Shown: positions 1-7,781 of the stretch, in pieces
Layout of the letters: each line of letters begins with the position of its first letter
Numbering within the stretch: the first letter of the stretch is position 1
Source: Pseudomonadota bacterium
GTDB lineage: Bacteria > Pseudomonadota > Alphaproteobacteria > Rhodobacterales > Rhodobacteraceae
Assembly (NCBI GenBank): GCA_027592105.1
Contig: JAQCLA010000024.1
Coordinates: forward strand, 1-17,825
Reading direction: 5' to 3'
DNA length: 17,825 nt
Translations under genes and position numbers: made by a program
The notes under the pieces: generated by a model
Databases searched by the model: none
What the model was told of the DNA's origin: nothing
What the model saw: the letters and a program-made list of their open reading frames with translations, nothing else

Positions 1-1
1 T

Positions 2-1582
2 GCCGATGCGGTGGGCGAATTGCGCGAAGCGGTGGATTTCTTGCGCTACTACGCCGCTGAAGCCGAAACACTGGGTGCAGCCCCGCGTGGTGTCTTTGCT
101 TGTATCTCGCCTTGGAACTTTCCCTTGGCGATCTTTACCGGGCAGATCGCGGCCGCCCTCGCAGCGGGTAATGGGGTGATCGCCAAACCGGCCGAGGCGA
201 CAAGCCTGATCGCCCACCGCGCCGTCACGCTGCTCCTTGAGGCGGGCGTGCCGCCCCATGCGCTCCAGCTCTTGCCCGGCAGCGGGGCCGAGATCGGCCG
301 CGCAATTTGCGCCGATCCGCGGATCGCGGGGATCTGTTTCACCGGCTCGACCGCAACAGCGCAGGCCATCAACCGCACCAAGGCCGCGCATCTTGACCCC
401 GGCGCACCCCTGATCGCGGAGACCGGCGGGCTGAACGCCATGATCGTGGATAGCACCGCGCTACCTGAACAAGCGGTGCGCGATATCCTTGCCTCCAGCT
501 TTCAATCCGCGGGCCAACGCTGTTCAGCGCTGCGGATGCTCTATCTGCAAGAAGATATCGCAGAGCCGTTCTTGCGGATGCTGACAGGCGCGATGGCCGA
601 GCGTCGCCTTGGCGATCCTTGGCAACTTGCGACCGATATCGGCCCGGTGATCGACGCAAAGGCCCAAGGCATGATCGCCGATCACATCGCCGCAGCGCAC
701 GCCGAAGGGCGCGTTCTGGCACAAGGCCCCGCACCTCAAAACGGGCATTTCATCGCCCCTTGCATCATCGCGCTGCCCGGCGGGATCGCGACCTTGGAGC
801 GCGAGATCTTTGGGCCAGTTCTGCATGTCGCCACCTATCGCGCGCAGGATCTGGAACAGGTAATTTCTGACATTAATGCAAGTGGTTACGGCCTGACCTT
901 CGGGTTGCACAGCCGCATCGATGACCGGGTGCAAATGGTCGCGGCCCGGATACATGCGGGCAATCTTTACATCAACCGCAACCAGATCGGCGCGGTGGTT
1001 GGCAGCCAGCCTTTCGGCGGCGAGGGCTTATCAGGCACGGGGCCAAAGGCGGGCGGGCCGCATTATCTTGGAGCCTTTACCCAAAGCGCGCAGGGACAAG
1101 CCGACGGCGTTGTCCCGGATGCGATGGAACAGGTGGATGCACAAACCGTGCCCAAGGCTTTGGCCGCCCTGCCCGATCCGCGCAACCTGCCACATGCAGT
1201 CAGTGATCTGCCCGGCCCGACGGGCGAATCCAACCGCTTGTCACTCTATCCACGGGGGCGGGTCTTGTGCCTTGGACCGGGGCCCGTGGCCGCCGCACGG
1301 CAATGCGAAATCGCCCAAGCCGCAGGCTGCAGCGCGCTGGCCGTCGATGGATATCTGGACCCTGCCGCGCTGAGCACGCTGGCAGCTTTGGATGCGGTGA
1401 TTTTGTGGGCCGCACCCGAGGCCGTCCGCCCCTATGCGCAGGCCTTGGCCGCCCGCGAAGGCGCGCTGATCCCCTTGATCACGACAGACAATCCGCGCGC
1501 GCAGCTTTTGCGCGAACGCCATCTGTGCATCGATACCACGGCGGCGGGCGGCAATGCGGCGCTCTTGGCAAGCGCGGGATAG
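2..1582 (+). CDS. putA: PutA, C-terminal part: P5C dehydrogenase domain and C-terminal domain (5' partial)
   Basis: This is the 3' end of the bifunctional proline dehydrogenase / L-glutamate gamma-semialdehyde dehydrogenase, which oxidises proline to glutamate in two steps. The reading frame is open to the window edge, so the proline dehydrogenase half lies upstream and the first codons here are internal. Visible aldehyde dehydrogenase marks are the ISPWNFPLAIFTGQ Rossmann-entry motif (bases about 104-145), FTGST (about 338-352), the general-base glutamate in ETGG (about 419-430), the catalytic cysteine codon at 521-523 in SAGQRCSALR, and EIFGPV. The PutA hallmark QPFGGEGLSGTGPKAGGP follows at about 1010-1063. 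The last 160 or so residues form the extra C-terminal domain found in long PutA proteins. The gene converges on the racemase-family gene with a 23-base gap and no clear terminator. Family assignment is secure. Confidence 0.96.
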   Translation, partial: ADAVGELREAVDFLRYYAAEAETLGAAPRGVFACISPWNFPLAIFTGQIAAALAAGNGVIAKPAEATSLIAHRAVTLLLEAGVPPHALQLLPGSGAEIGRAICADPRIAGICFTGSTATAQAINRTKAAHLDPGAPLIAETGGLNAMIVDSTALPEQAVRDILASSFQSAGQRCSALRMLYLQEDIAEPFLRMLTGAMAERRLGDPWQLATDIGPVIDAKAQGMIADHIAAAHAEGRVLAQGPAPQNGHFIAPCIIALPGGIATLEREIFGPVLHVATYRAQDLEQVISDINASGYGLTFGLHSRIDDRVQMVAARIHAGNLYINRNQIGAVVGSQPFGGEGLSGTGPKAGGPHYLGAFTQSAQGQADGVVPDAMEQVDAQTVPKALAALPDPRNLPHAVSDLPGPTGESNRLSLYPRGRVLCLGPGPVAAARQCEIAQAAGCSALAVDGYLDPAALSTLAALDAVILWAAPEAVRPYAQALAAREGALIPLITTDNPRAQLLRERHLCIDTTAAGGNAALLASAG

Positions 1583-1605
1583 GATGATCGGCGCATTGCC
1601 CGGCG

Positions 1606-2268
1606 TCACACCGCGCGGGCGGCGGCCATCATTGCGCGAAGCCGGGCAACAGCCGATTGCGTGCCGTCGATAACAGGCACAGGGCAATGGGGGGCAAGCT
1701 GGCTGGCCAAGCCCGCCAAGGGGCCGCCGCCCATCACGATGCAGCGTGCGCCCTGCCCGGCACATTCGTCACACAAGGCGCGCAATTGCGCGGACAGAAC
1801 ATCGGCCACCTCGGCCGGGTCGTGATGCAAAGGCTCGGCCGGGGCCGCGACACGCACCAGCGCCTCGCCCAAGCCATGCATCGTCGCGCGCGCGACAAGT
1901 GAGGCGATCACCTCGGGGGCGAAGGTGACGATGGCAAAAGGGCCACCGATCTCGGCCATATCGGCAAAGGCGGCCTCGGCGATGCCCATCACGGGCAAGC
2001 CGGGCCAAGCCGCGCGCACCTGCGCGGCCCCTGTATCCCCGAACGAGGCCAGCACGATCCCGTCAAGCGGCTCTCGGTGGCGGGTGATTGCGGCAAGCAC
2101 GCCGTGGGTCGCCTCTTGCGCATCGGCGTCGGTCACGATCAAGGACGGCCCGAAAGCTGCCGAGACCGTGACGAAACGATCACCGGGCAAAGCCATGGCT
2201 TGCGCGGCGGCATCGATCCGCGCGGTGACACCCGCCGATGTGTTGGGGTTCACAACCAACAGCCGCAT
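1606..2268 (-). CDS. Asp/Glu/hydantoin racemase family protein lacking the usual catalytic cysteines
   Basis: The 220-residue product begins MRLLVVNPNTS, the typical N-terminus of the Asp/Glu/hydantoin racemase superfamily, and keeps its two-domain plan. Most members racemise substrates with a pair of cysteines. Here the first site reads SFGDTG (residues 75-80) and the second reads MGGGPLAG (179-186), so Ser75 and a glycine stand where cysteines are expected. Other cysteines occur at 166, 169, 176 and 195, but not in those motifs. The start ATG overlaps the stop of the preceding pump/dctM frame (TGATG), so translation is probably coupled. A longer frame upstream of this ATG is out-of-frame pump sequence and is not credible. 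Racemases of this type often sit with TRAP transporters, which fits the dctM tail just upstream. Family is confident; substrate and racemase activity are not. Confidence 0.85.
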   Translation of the reverse strand: MRLLVVNPNTSAGVTARIDAAAQAMALPGDRFVTVSAAFGPSLIVTDADAQEATHGVLAAITRHREPLDGIVLASFGDTGAAQVRAAWPGLPVMGIAEAAFADMAEIGGPFAIVTFAPEVIASLVARATMHGLGEALVRVAAPAEPLHHDPAEVADVLSAQLRALCDECAGQGARCIVMGGGPLAGLASQLAPHCPVPVIDGTQSAVARLRAMMAAARAV

Positions 2269-2294
2269 CACAAGATCACCGATGGCAGCCACAG
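2268..2294 (-). pseudogene. Possible residual C-terminal tail of a TRAP large permease (DctM)
   Basis: The last codons of the truncated RND frame read LWLPSVIL-stop. This does not resemble RND sequence after the fourth membrane helix. It does resemble the usual DctM C-terminus, which commonly ends in a variant of LWLPSLM. The tail overlaps the start of the racemase gene, an arrangement expected of a TRAP-racemase operon. A larger dctM fragment lacking exactly this end lies on the same strand at 5456-5767. The stretch is only eight residues, so the assignment rests on recall of the motif plus context. Confidence 0.45.
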
Positions 2295-3509
2295 CACGAT
2301 GGCCGCATCGACCAAAAGCCCAAGCGCCACGATCAGGCCGGTCACGCTCATCTGGTGGATCGGCACCGACAGCGCGTTGAGTGTGGCGACCGAGGCCAAT
2401 GATACCACCGGCAGCACCATTGCCACGATCAGTGCCGCGCGCCAGCCAAGGGTCACGAACAGGACGGCCACCACCAGCAAGACACCCATCGCCATATTCA
2501 AGCCGACCTCGGCAAGCCGTTCGGAAGTGTAGCGGCTCTGGTCGAAGACGGGCGCGATCGACAGGCCCCAAGGCAAGGCTTCGGCCTGCGCGGCCACAGC
2601 GCTGTGGATATCGCCCATCCAGCGGTCCACCTGTAACCCCTCGCTCAGCTTGGCGGAGATGAGGATCGCGGGCCGCCCTTGAAACAGCGCGGCCTCGGCC
2701 AGCGGCAGGCGGGGGCCACGGGTGATCCGGGCCACATCACCCAAGAGCGTCACACGGCCATCCGCATCTTCGCGCAGGACCACGGCCCGCAAACGGTCGA
2801 GCGAGGTGATCTCGCCCGTGATGCCAAGGACCAGATCGGTTTCATCACCGCGCAGGCGGCCCGCCTGCACCTTGGCATCGGCGGCGCGGATCGCGGCAGA
2901 GACTGCGTCGGCAGTCAGACCAAGGGCGGCGGCGCGGTCGGGGTCGAGCGTGACCAGCACCTCCTCCTCCGCCAGACCGTAAAGATCGACAAGGCTGGTG
3001 CCCGGCACGCGGCGCAATCGGTCGGTCAATGCCTCGGCCTCGCGGGCGGCGCGGGTCGGGCTGAACCCCTCGGGCATGGTCAGCGCGAAAATCGCGGCGT
3101 AACCGCCCGCACCATCGCTGTCGAAATCGGGTTCCAGAACACCGGCCGGGAATTCCCGCTGCGCATCGCTCACCGCGTCACGGACCAACGCCCAAAGCTG
3201 GGAGATGGTCTCGGGCGGGACGGTCTCGATCAACTCGACCGAGATGATCGAGATGCCGGTCGCCGAAGTCGACGACACCTCGGCAATCTCGGGGATGGTG
3301 CGCAGTTCGGTCTCGATCTTGGCGGTGACCAGCGCCTCGACCCGGGCGGGATCGGCACCGGGAAAGACGGTGGTGATCGTGGCAAAGATATTTGTGATCG
3401 TTGGATCTTCTTGCCGCCCGATGGACACCAGCGCCGACAAGCCCGCCGAGAGGATCACCAAAAGCGCCAGCATCACAAGGCGCGGCTGGCGAAAGAACAG
3501 CGTATCCAT
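2268..3509 (-). pseudogene. Truncated RND-family efflux pump (N-terminal 40%), probably non-functional
   Basis: The 413-residue product is an inner-membrane RND transporter of the AcrB type, normally about 1,000-1,050 residues. Visible are helix TM1 (residues about 10-29), the porter region with the conserved TVFPGADPARVE and AEVSSTSATG segments, and helices TM2-TM4 (about 337-405). TM4 carries GLIVALGLLVDAAIV, the proton-relay region, with one Asp (D401). Directly after V405 the sequence changes to LWLPSVIL and stops. The remaining half of the first repeat and the whole second repeat (TM5-TM12 and the second porter loop) are missing, and the next gene follows at once, so this is a deletion or junction rather than a point stop. 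It starts 5 bases after the adaptor gene stop. A trimeric pump cannot form from this fragment. The cassette is otherwise clean, suggesting a recent event. Confidence 0.85.
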
Positions 3510-3514
3510 CGCGC

Positions 3515-4660
3515 TTACTCCGCCAGTGCCAGCACACGCTGGCCGGGGGCTACGCGATCGGGTGCCTCGGCCACGATCCGCGCGGCCTCAGGCAGTGCGC
3601 CGCGCAGGAACACGCGCGCACCCTCGGCGTGGATCACCTCTACCGCTGCAGGCTGGGTGCGGTCGCCCTCGGGCGTGGCCTCAAGCGCCATCACCGACCA
3701 CGACCCACGCACCCCTTCGCGCAGCGCGCCGAGCGGGGCCCAAAAGCCGGGCTCGGCAATATGCTGCGTCAGGATCAGCGCGACCGTGTCGCCCAGCACA
3801 GGTGCGGCATCTGCGGGTAAGGTCACGATGACCGACCGGCTGCGTGTGTTCGGGTCAAGATCAGGTCGGATCTGGCGCAGGGTTGCTTGCAGGTCCACAC
3901 CGCCCAATGCGACAGTCACGCGGTCCCCGACGGTGAGCCCAGCCGCCAACTCTGGTGGGAGGCCGATGCGGGCGCGGGCGGGTGCCGCATCGAACAAGAC
4001 CAGCACGGTCTGACCCGCCGCCGCCGTCTGTCCGGGATCGGCCAACCGCGCACCGATCCGGGCGTCAAAAGGTGCCGTCAGCACGGATTTTTCCAGCCGC
4101 ACATCGACGCCTGCGATGCGCGCACGAACAGCCGCCATGCCCGCCTCGGCGCGCGCCAGCGTCAGCCGCGCCGCATCTTGTGCTGCAACCGAGCGAAAGC
4201 CGCGTTCGGTCAGCGCGTCGCTGCGCGCCAGCGTCAGCCGGGCCAGTTCGGCATCTGCGGCCAAGGCTGCCAATTCTGCCTCCAACGCCGCGCGTTTGGG
4301 GATGAGTGCGCTGGTGTCGAGCCGTGCCAGCACCGTGCCGGGCGTGACGACATCACCTTCCTCGACCAGTATTTCGGTGATGCGCCCACCCAGCTCGAAA
4401 CCCAGATCGATCCGCGCTGCGGCCTCGACCTGTCCGGTAAAGCGGCGGGTCACGCTGTAGCCTGGGACAGGCACAACACGCATCACGCCAACAGGGGTGC
4501 GGGGGGCTGCTGTGCTGGTCCCCCCCTGCCCATCCGCCGCGAGCAGCGAAAAGCCCCCAAATACTGCCGCCGCCGCCCCAAGGCAGATGGCAAGGGTAAG
4601 CATCACCGTCAAAACCCGGCGCGAAACAGCGTTTCGGCCTAATGTCGCGCGGGTCGCCAT
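3515..4660 (-). CDS. RND efflux periplasmic adaptor (membrane fusion protein)
   Basis: The 381-residue protein bridges an inner-membrane RND pump and an outer-membrane channel. It has an N-terminal membrane anchor (residues about 15-42), then a beta-barrel and lipoyl segment with the characteristic FELGGRITEILVEEGDVV (about 88-105). An alanine/arginine-rich alpha-helical hairpin (about 118-195) is followed by SVLTAPFDARIG, the return strand of the lipoyl domain. The C-terminal part is barrel and membrane-proximal domain. The start ATG has GGAG 11 bases upstream. Its pump partner immediately downstream is truncated, so this adaptor is orphaned unless it serves another pump. The divergent TetR-family gene is its likely repressor. 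Family is certain; exported substrate unknown. Confidence 0.93.
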   Translation of the reverse strand: MATRATLGRNAVSRRVLTVMLTLAICLGAAAAVFGGFSLLAADGQGGTSTAAPRTPVGVMRVVPVPGYSVTRRFTGQVEAAARIDLGFELGGRITEILVEEGDVVTPGTVLARLDTSALIPKRAALEAELAALAADAELARLTLARSDALTERGFRSVAAQDAARLTLARAEAGMAAVRARIAGVDVRLEKSVLTAPFDARIGARLADPGQTAAAGQTVLVLFDAAPARARIGLPPELAAGLTVGDRVTVALGGVDLQATLRQIRPDLDPNTRSRSVIVTLPADAAPVLGDTVALILTQHIAEPGFWAPLGALREGVRGSWSVMALEATPEGDRTQPAAVEVIHAEGARVFLRGALPEAARIVAEAPDRVAPGQRVLALAE

Positions 4661-4689
4661 ATGATTGTTTCTCCGCCAAAGTTAGATAC

Positions 4690-4701
4690 ACTTACATAAG
4701 T
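4690..4701. promoter_or_regulatory. Candidate TetR operator: palindrome within a direct repeat
   Basis: ACTTACATAAGT is a 12-base palindrome with 5-base arms around a CA centre. It sits between two copies of AAGTTAGA (4679-4686 and 4698-4705), 19 bases apart. It overlaps the putative -10 element of the leftward efflux promoter, where a TetR-family repressor would block transcription. This AT-rich patch stands out from the GC-rich surroundings. Binding is inferred, not shown. Confidence 0.5.
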
Positions 4702-4722
4702 TAGAATCGCTCACTTTGACAA
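4693..4722 (-). promoter_or_regulatory. Candidate sigma-70 promoter of the efflux genes
   Basis: On the minus strand TTGTCA (4722-4717) is followed after 18 bases by TATGTA (4698-4693). The start codon of the adaptor gene lies about 30 bases further downstream. The -10 element lies within the palindrome described separately. Both hexamers are imperfect, so confidence is moderate. Confidence 0.4.
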
Positions 4723-4833
4723 TGGCGTTTTGCGCCGCGCCTTTTGCGCTATGGTTGTCAATACATGTGAGGGTTGTTAACTTTACCGCAATGACAGGGG
4801 ATGCGCCCCACTTGGCCGGAAGATCCAAGCACC

Positions 4834-5451
4834 ATGTCCCCTGAGCCACCAAGCGTGACGCCCAAATCAGCCTATCATCACGGTGACCTGCGCGCGCAGC
4901 TGATCGCAGCGGTGCGGGAATTGGTCGAAACGCACGGCCCCGATGGTTTCTCCGTGGCCGAGGCTGCGCGGCGCGCCGGTGTCAGCTCCGCCGCGCCCTA
5001 CAAGCATTTCAAGGATCGTCACGAGATTTTGCGCGGGGTCGTCAGCGAAGCGATGGACCGGTTGCGCATTGCGATGGAAGACGGTGCCGCCGCACACCCC
5101 ATCGCCTCGCTCGAAGCCATCGCTGCGGTCGGACAGGCCTATGTCGATTTCGCGCGGACCGAACCGGGGGTGTTTCGGCTAGTCTTCAGCTTGACAGAAG
5201 GTCATGAAAACGCCCCCGACCTGTTGGCCAAGGGCGCAAATTGCTTTGGCGTGGTGGTTCATGCCGTCGCGCGGCGACTGGATCTCCGCCCCGATGATCC
5301 CGATGTTCAACGCCGCGCCTACATGCTGTGGTCCTTCGTGCATGGCCATTCGTTTTTGACCATCGACATGAAACACAAGGTCGCCAGCGCCGAGATCGAC
5401 GATTGGTCCTATCTGATGACGATCAGCCGGGCGATCTTGGCCGCAGCCTAA
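4834..5451 (+). CDS. TetR/AcrR-family transcriptional regulator with WHG-type C-terminal domain
   Basis: The 205-residue protein has an N-terminal TetR DNA-binding domain. YHHGDLRAQLIAAVREL leads into the helix-turn-helix SVAEAARRAGVSSAAPYKHF. The C-terminal ligand domain contains WSFVHGHSFL, matching the WHG signature of a known TetR C-terminal family. It faces away from the adaptor gene, as is usual for local repressors of efflux operons, so it probably represses that promoter and perhaps itself. The ATG at 4834 is preferred because GGAAG lies 11 bases upstream. An in-frame ATG at 4801 has AGGGG directly abutting it, too close for normal initiation. The stop falls at the edge of the dctM remnant read from the other strand, marking the right border of the efflux cassette. 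Confidence 0.88.
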   Translation: MSPEPPSVTPKSAYHHGDLRAQLIAAVRELVETHGPDGFSVAEAARRAGVSSAAPYKHFKDRHEILRGVVSEAMDRLRIAMEDGAAAHPIASLEAIAAVGQAYVDFARTEPGVFRLVFSLTEGHENAPDLLAKGANCFGVVVHAVARRLDLRPDDPDVQRRAYMLWSFVHGHSFLTIDMKHKVASAEIDDWSYLMTISRAILAAA

Positions 5452-5455
5452 GCCG

Positions 5456-5767
5456 CGACACAAGCGACTTCACGGTGAACACATTCATCCCCACCGGCGG
5501 CGAGATCAGCCCTTTTTCCAGCGCGATCACCACGATGATCCCGAACCAGATCAAATCCCATTCCAGCGCAGCGGCAACTGGGATCACGACCGGAATGGTC
5601 AACACCAGCATCGCGAGGCTTTCCAAAAACATGCCCAGAACGAAGTAGATCAGGATGATGATTAAAAGGATCGTGGCGGTTGCATTCATCATCTGGAAAA
5701 TCTTGGCCTGTGTCGCCGCCCATGTGAGCGTGCGCCGCCACAGAGCCTGCGCTTTTGGCGCACGCAA
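5456..5767 (-). pseudogene. dctM: Remnant of TRAP transporter large permease DctM (both ends missing)
   Basis: The minus strand encodes a membrane segment typical of the last part of DctM: LLIIILIYFVLGMFLESLAM, then VLTIPVVIPVAAALEWDLIWFGIIV, then the hallmark KGLISPPVGMNVFTVKSLV. Intact DctM is about 425-450 residues. Only about 85 residues are recognisable here. Upstream the frame runs for a short stretch (TLTWAATQAKIFQMMN and preceding codons, possibly a cytoplasmic-loop fragment) and reaches a TAG at 5792-5794, so the N-terminal 300 or so residues are gone. Downstream, homology ends about 5456, next to the tetR stop at 5451, and the frame continues as antisense of tetR. The expected final 45 residues are absent here, but a matching tail appears at 2268-2294. 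No credible start codon or ribosome site was found. Confidence 0.75.
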
Positions 5768-5806
5768 CTGAGGGTCTTGATCCGACGACGGCTATGGCGC
5801 CGCCGT

Positions 5807-6805
5807 TTAAGGGATCGACGCGGGCGCACCGCCGGCAAACACACAGGCGGCCCGCCCTGTTGGTGTCGCGCACAGCACAGGCACAGCCGCTTTGCACTCA
5901 GCCTTGACCTGCGGACAGCGCGGGTGAAAGGCGCAGCCCGCTGGCGGCGAAATCGGGTTCGGGATCTCACCGCTGACCGATTTGCGCCTGCGCCCCGAGA
6001 GCGCCAGATCCGGGACCGCATCGAGCAACATACGCGTATAGGGGTGCTGGGGTTCGTGAAACAGGCGCTTGGCATCGGCCACCTCGACCAAGCGGCCCAG
6101 ATAGAGCACGCCGATCCGGTTCGACATATGCCGCACGACCGATAGATCATGCGAGATCAACAGATAGGTCAGTTTGAACTCGTCTTGCAGATCGCGCATC
6201 AGGTTGAGGATCTGCGCCTGCACAGAGACATCGAGCGCCGATGTCGGCTCGTCACAGACGATGAATTCGGGCCGTGAGGATAGCGCGCGGGCAATCGCGA
6301 TACGCTGGCGTTGACCGCCCGAAAACTCATGCGGGAATTTGCTGGCATCGGCGGCGGACAGCCCCACCAGATCCAAAAGCCGCCCCACTTCGCGCCCCAC
6401 ATCGCCCCGTGGCATCAGGCCCAGCGTGCGGATCGGTTCGGCGATGATATCGCCCACGCGCCAGCGGGGATTGAGGCTGGCGAAAGGGTCTTGGAAAATC
6501 ATCTGCATCCGGCGTCGCAGCGCGCGCATGGCAATGGGATCGGCGGGGTCAATCCCCTGCCCCTCGATGGCGATCTGGCCCGCGCTGGGGGTCAAAAGAC
6601 CCACGATCATCTTGGCGATGGTCGATTTGCCCGAACCGGACTCGCCCACCAGCGCGAAGGTCTCGCCCTTGTTGATGGAAAAGCTGACATCGGCCGTCGC
6701 CGTCAGGAACTGGCGGCCTTCGCGTTCCAGCACGCGGTTGAGCCAAGGTTTGGAAACATCAAAACGGCGGGTCAGGCCCGTGACCGTCAAAAAAGGCTCA
6801 GCCAT
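5807..6805 (-). CDS. Dpp/Opp-type ABC importer ATPase (DppF-like)
   Basis: This 332-residue ATPase powers the peptide/nickel/opine-type importer encoded with it. It shows Walker A GESGSGKST (residues 54-62), Q-loop FQDP (104-107), signature FSGGQRQR (161-168), Walker B FIVCDEP (181-187) and switch histidine in ISHD (H219). It ends with the oligopeptide-transporter C-terminal motif GCAFHPRCPQVKAEC. Typical length is 320-340, so it is complete. The start overlaps the end of the upstream ATPase gene by 8 bases, so the two are co-translated. It is the last gene of the operon; the dctM remnant lies about 40 bases beyond its stop. The substrate cannot be read from the ATPase. Confidence 0.95.
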   Translation of the reverse strand: MAEPFLTVTGLTRRFDVSKPWLNRVLEREGRQFLTATADVSFSINKGETFALVGESGSGKSTIAKMIVGLLTPSAGQIAIEGQGIDPADPIAMRALRRRMQMIFQDPFASLNPRWRVGDIIAEPIRTLGLMPRGDVGREVGRLLDLVGLSAADASKFPHEFSGGQRQRIAIARALSSRPEFIVCDEPTSALDVSVQAQILNLMRDLQDEFKLTYLLISHDLSVVRHMSNRIGVLYLGRLVEVADAKRLFHEPQHPYTRMLLDAVPDLALSGRRRKSVSGEIPNPISPPAGCAFHPRCPQVKAECKAAVPVLCATPTGRAACVFAGGAPASIP

Positions 6806-7781
6806 GGGTCACCCCCGTATCAGCCAGCCAACAAGCGGCGGCATGGTTTGGGGCGACGGGCTTGAGACCGGGGCGCGCACTCAGGCAGCGATCCATGACT
6901 TGCGGGCAGCGCGGGTTGAAGGCGCAGCCTGCGGGGATCGCATCCAAGCGCGGCATGGCACCGGGGATCTGCACCAGCCGGTCAGCAGCATGTTGCAGCG
7001 TCGGGATCGAGCCCATCAGCCCAGCGGTATAGGGGTGGCGCGCGGCCAAGATCACATCGCGCACAGGCCCGATCTCGGCCATGCGGCCTGCGTAAAGCAC
7101 CGCGACACGGTCGGCGGTTTCCGCGATCACGCCCATATCATGGGTGATCAGCATCACGGCCGCCCCCCGCTCGGCGCAGATTTCTTTCAGCACATCGATG
7201 ATCTGCGCCTGAACCGAGACATCAAGGGCGGTCGTGGGCTCATCGGCGATCACCAGTTCAGGCTCGGCTGCCAAGGCCAAGGCGATGACGACGCGCTGGC
7301 GCATACCGCCTGAGAAGTGGTGGGGGTAATCATCGATCCGGCGCGCAGCAGCCGGAATGCCCACGCGGTCCAACAGCGCCACGGCACGCCCGCGCGCCAC
7401 TTTCTCGGAGACATCCATATGGGTGCGGATCGTCTCGATCAGTTGCTGGGCGATGGTGTAAAGCGGGTTGAGGCTGGTCAGTGGGTCTTGGAACACCATG
7501 CCGATCCGGCGACCGCGCAAGCGGCGCATCGCCTCGGGGGCAAGCTGGTCGATGCGGGTGTCACCAAGCCAGACCTCGCCGCCCGCGATACGGCCGGGCG
7601 GCTCGATCAAGCCGATGATCGCGGCCCCGGTGATGGATTTTCCAGCCCCGGATTCGCCCACCATTCCCAAAACCTCGCCGGGGGCGATGTCAAAGGACAC
7701 GCCATCAAGTGCGCGCAGCGTCCCGCGCCGGGTCGGAAACTCGACAACCAAATCACGGACGGACAGCAAGGGTTTGGTCAT
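6798..7781 (-). CDS. Dpp/Opp-type ABC importer ATPase (DppD-like)
   Basis: The 327-residue protein is the partner ATPase of the heterodimer. Motifs are Walker A GESGAGKS (residues 42-49), Q-loop FQDP (97-100), signature FSGGMRQR (156-163), Walker B LVIADEP (176-182) and H214 in ITHD. The oligopeptide ABC C-terminal motif GCAFNPRCPQVMDRC is present. The start is the ATG at 7781, which overlaps the permease stop as ATGA. A much longer frame extends upstream but is the permease gene read in another frame. Tight coupling to its neighbours indicates stoichiometric expression. Confidence 0.95.
   Translation of the reverse strand: MTKPLLSVRDLVVEFPTRRGTLRALDGVSFDIAPGEVLGMVGESGAGKSITGAAIIGLIEPPGRIAGGEVWLGDTRIDQLAPEAMRRLRGRRIGMVFQDPLTSLNPLYTIAQQLIETIRTHMDVSEKVARGRAVALLDRVGIPAAARRIDDYPHHFSGGMRQRVVIALALAAEPELVIADEPTTALDVSVQAQIIDVLKEICAERGAAVMLITHDMGVIAETADRVAVLYAGRMAEIGPVRDVILAARHPYTAGLMGSIPTLQHAADRLVQIPGAMPRLDAIPAGCAFNPRCPQVMDRCLSARPGLKPVAPNHAAACWLADTGVTHG

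Larger units (their letters stand above)
4661..4833. other. Divergent intergenic region between adaptor and TetR genes
   Basis: This region carries the control elements of both genes. Besides the leftward promoter and operator, TTGTCA at 4755-4760 with TAACTT at 4778-4783 (17-base spacer) could drive the regulator. That match is weak. If the regulator is translated from 4834 its leader would be about 40 bases. No RNA gene or terminator was seen. Confidence 0.4.

Noticed and set aside
1583..1605. Bidirectional terminator between putA and the racemase-family gene
   Set aside because: Only 23 bases lie between the stops and no stem followed by a T-run is present on either strand.
2679..4013. 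444-codon plus-strand frame across the RND and adaptor genes
   Set aside because: It spans two genes on the other strand and reads as low-complexity Arg/Gly/Ala sequence. No ribosome site or recognisable motif.
2300..5445. TGGCCGCA present near both borders of the efflux cassette (2300-2307 and 5438-5445) as a target-site duplication
   Set aside because: Eight bases of GC-rich sequence recur easily by chance, and the copies lie inside the pump and tetR genes rather than exactly at the dctM junctions. No transposase or terminal inverted repeats were seen.
5788..5806. Terminator after the ABC operon (ACGGC/GCCGT)
   Set aside because: The stem is only 5 bp with a 9-base loop. On the plus strand TTTAA partly overlaps the coding stop, and the minus strand lacks a U-tract.
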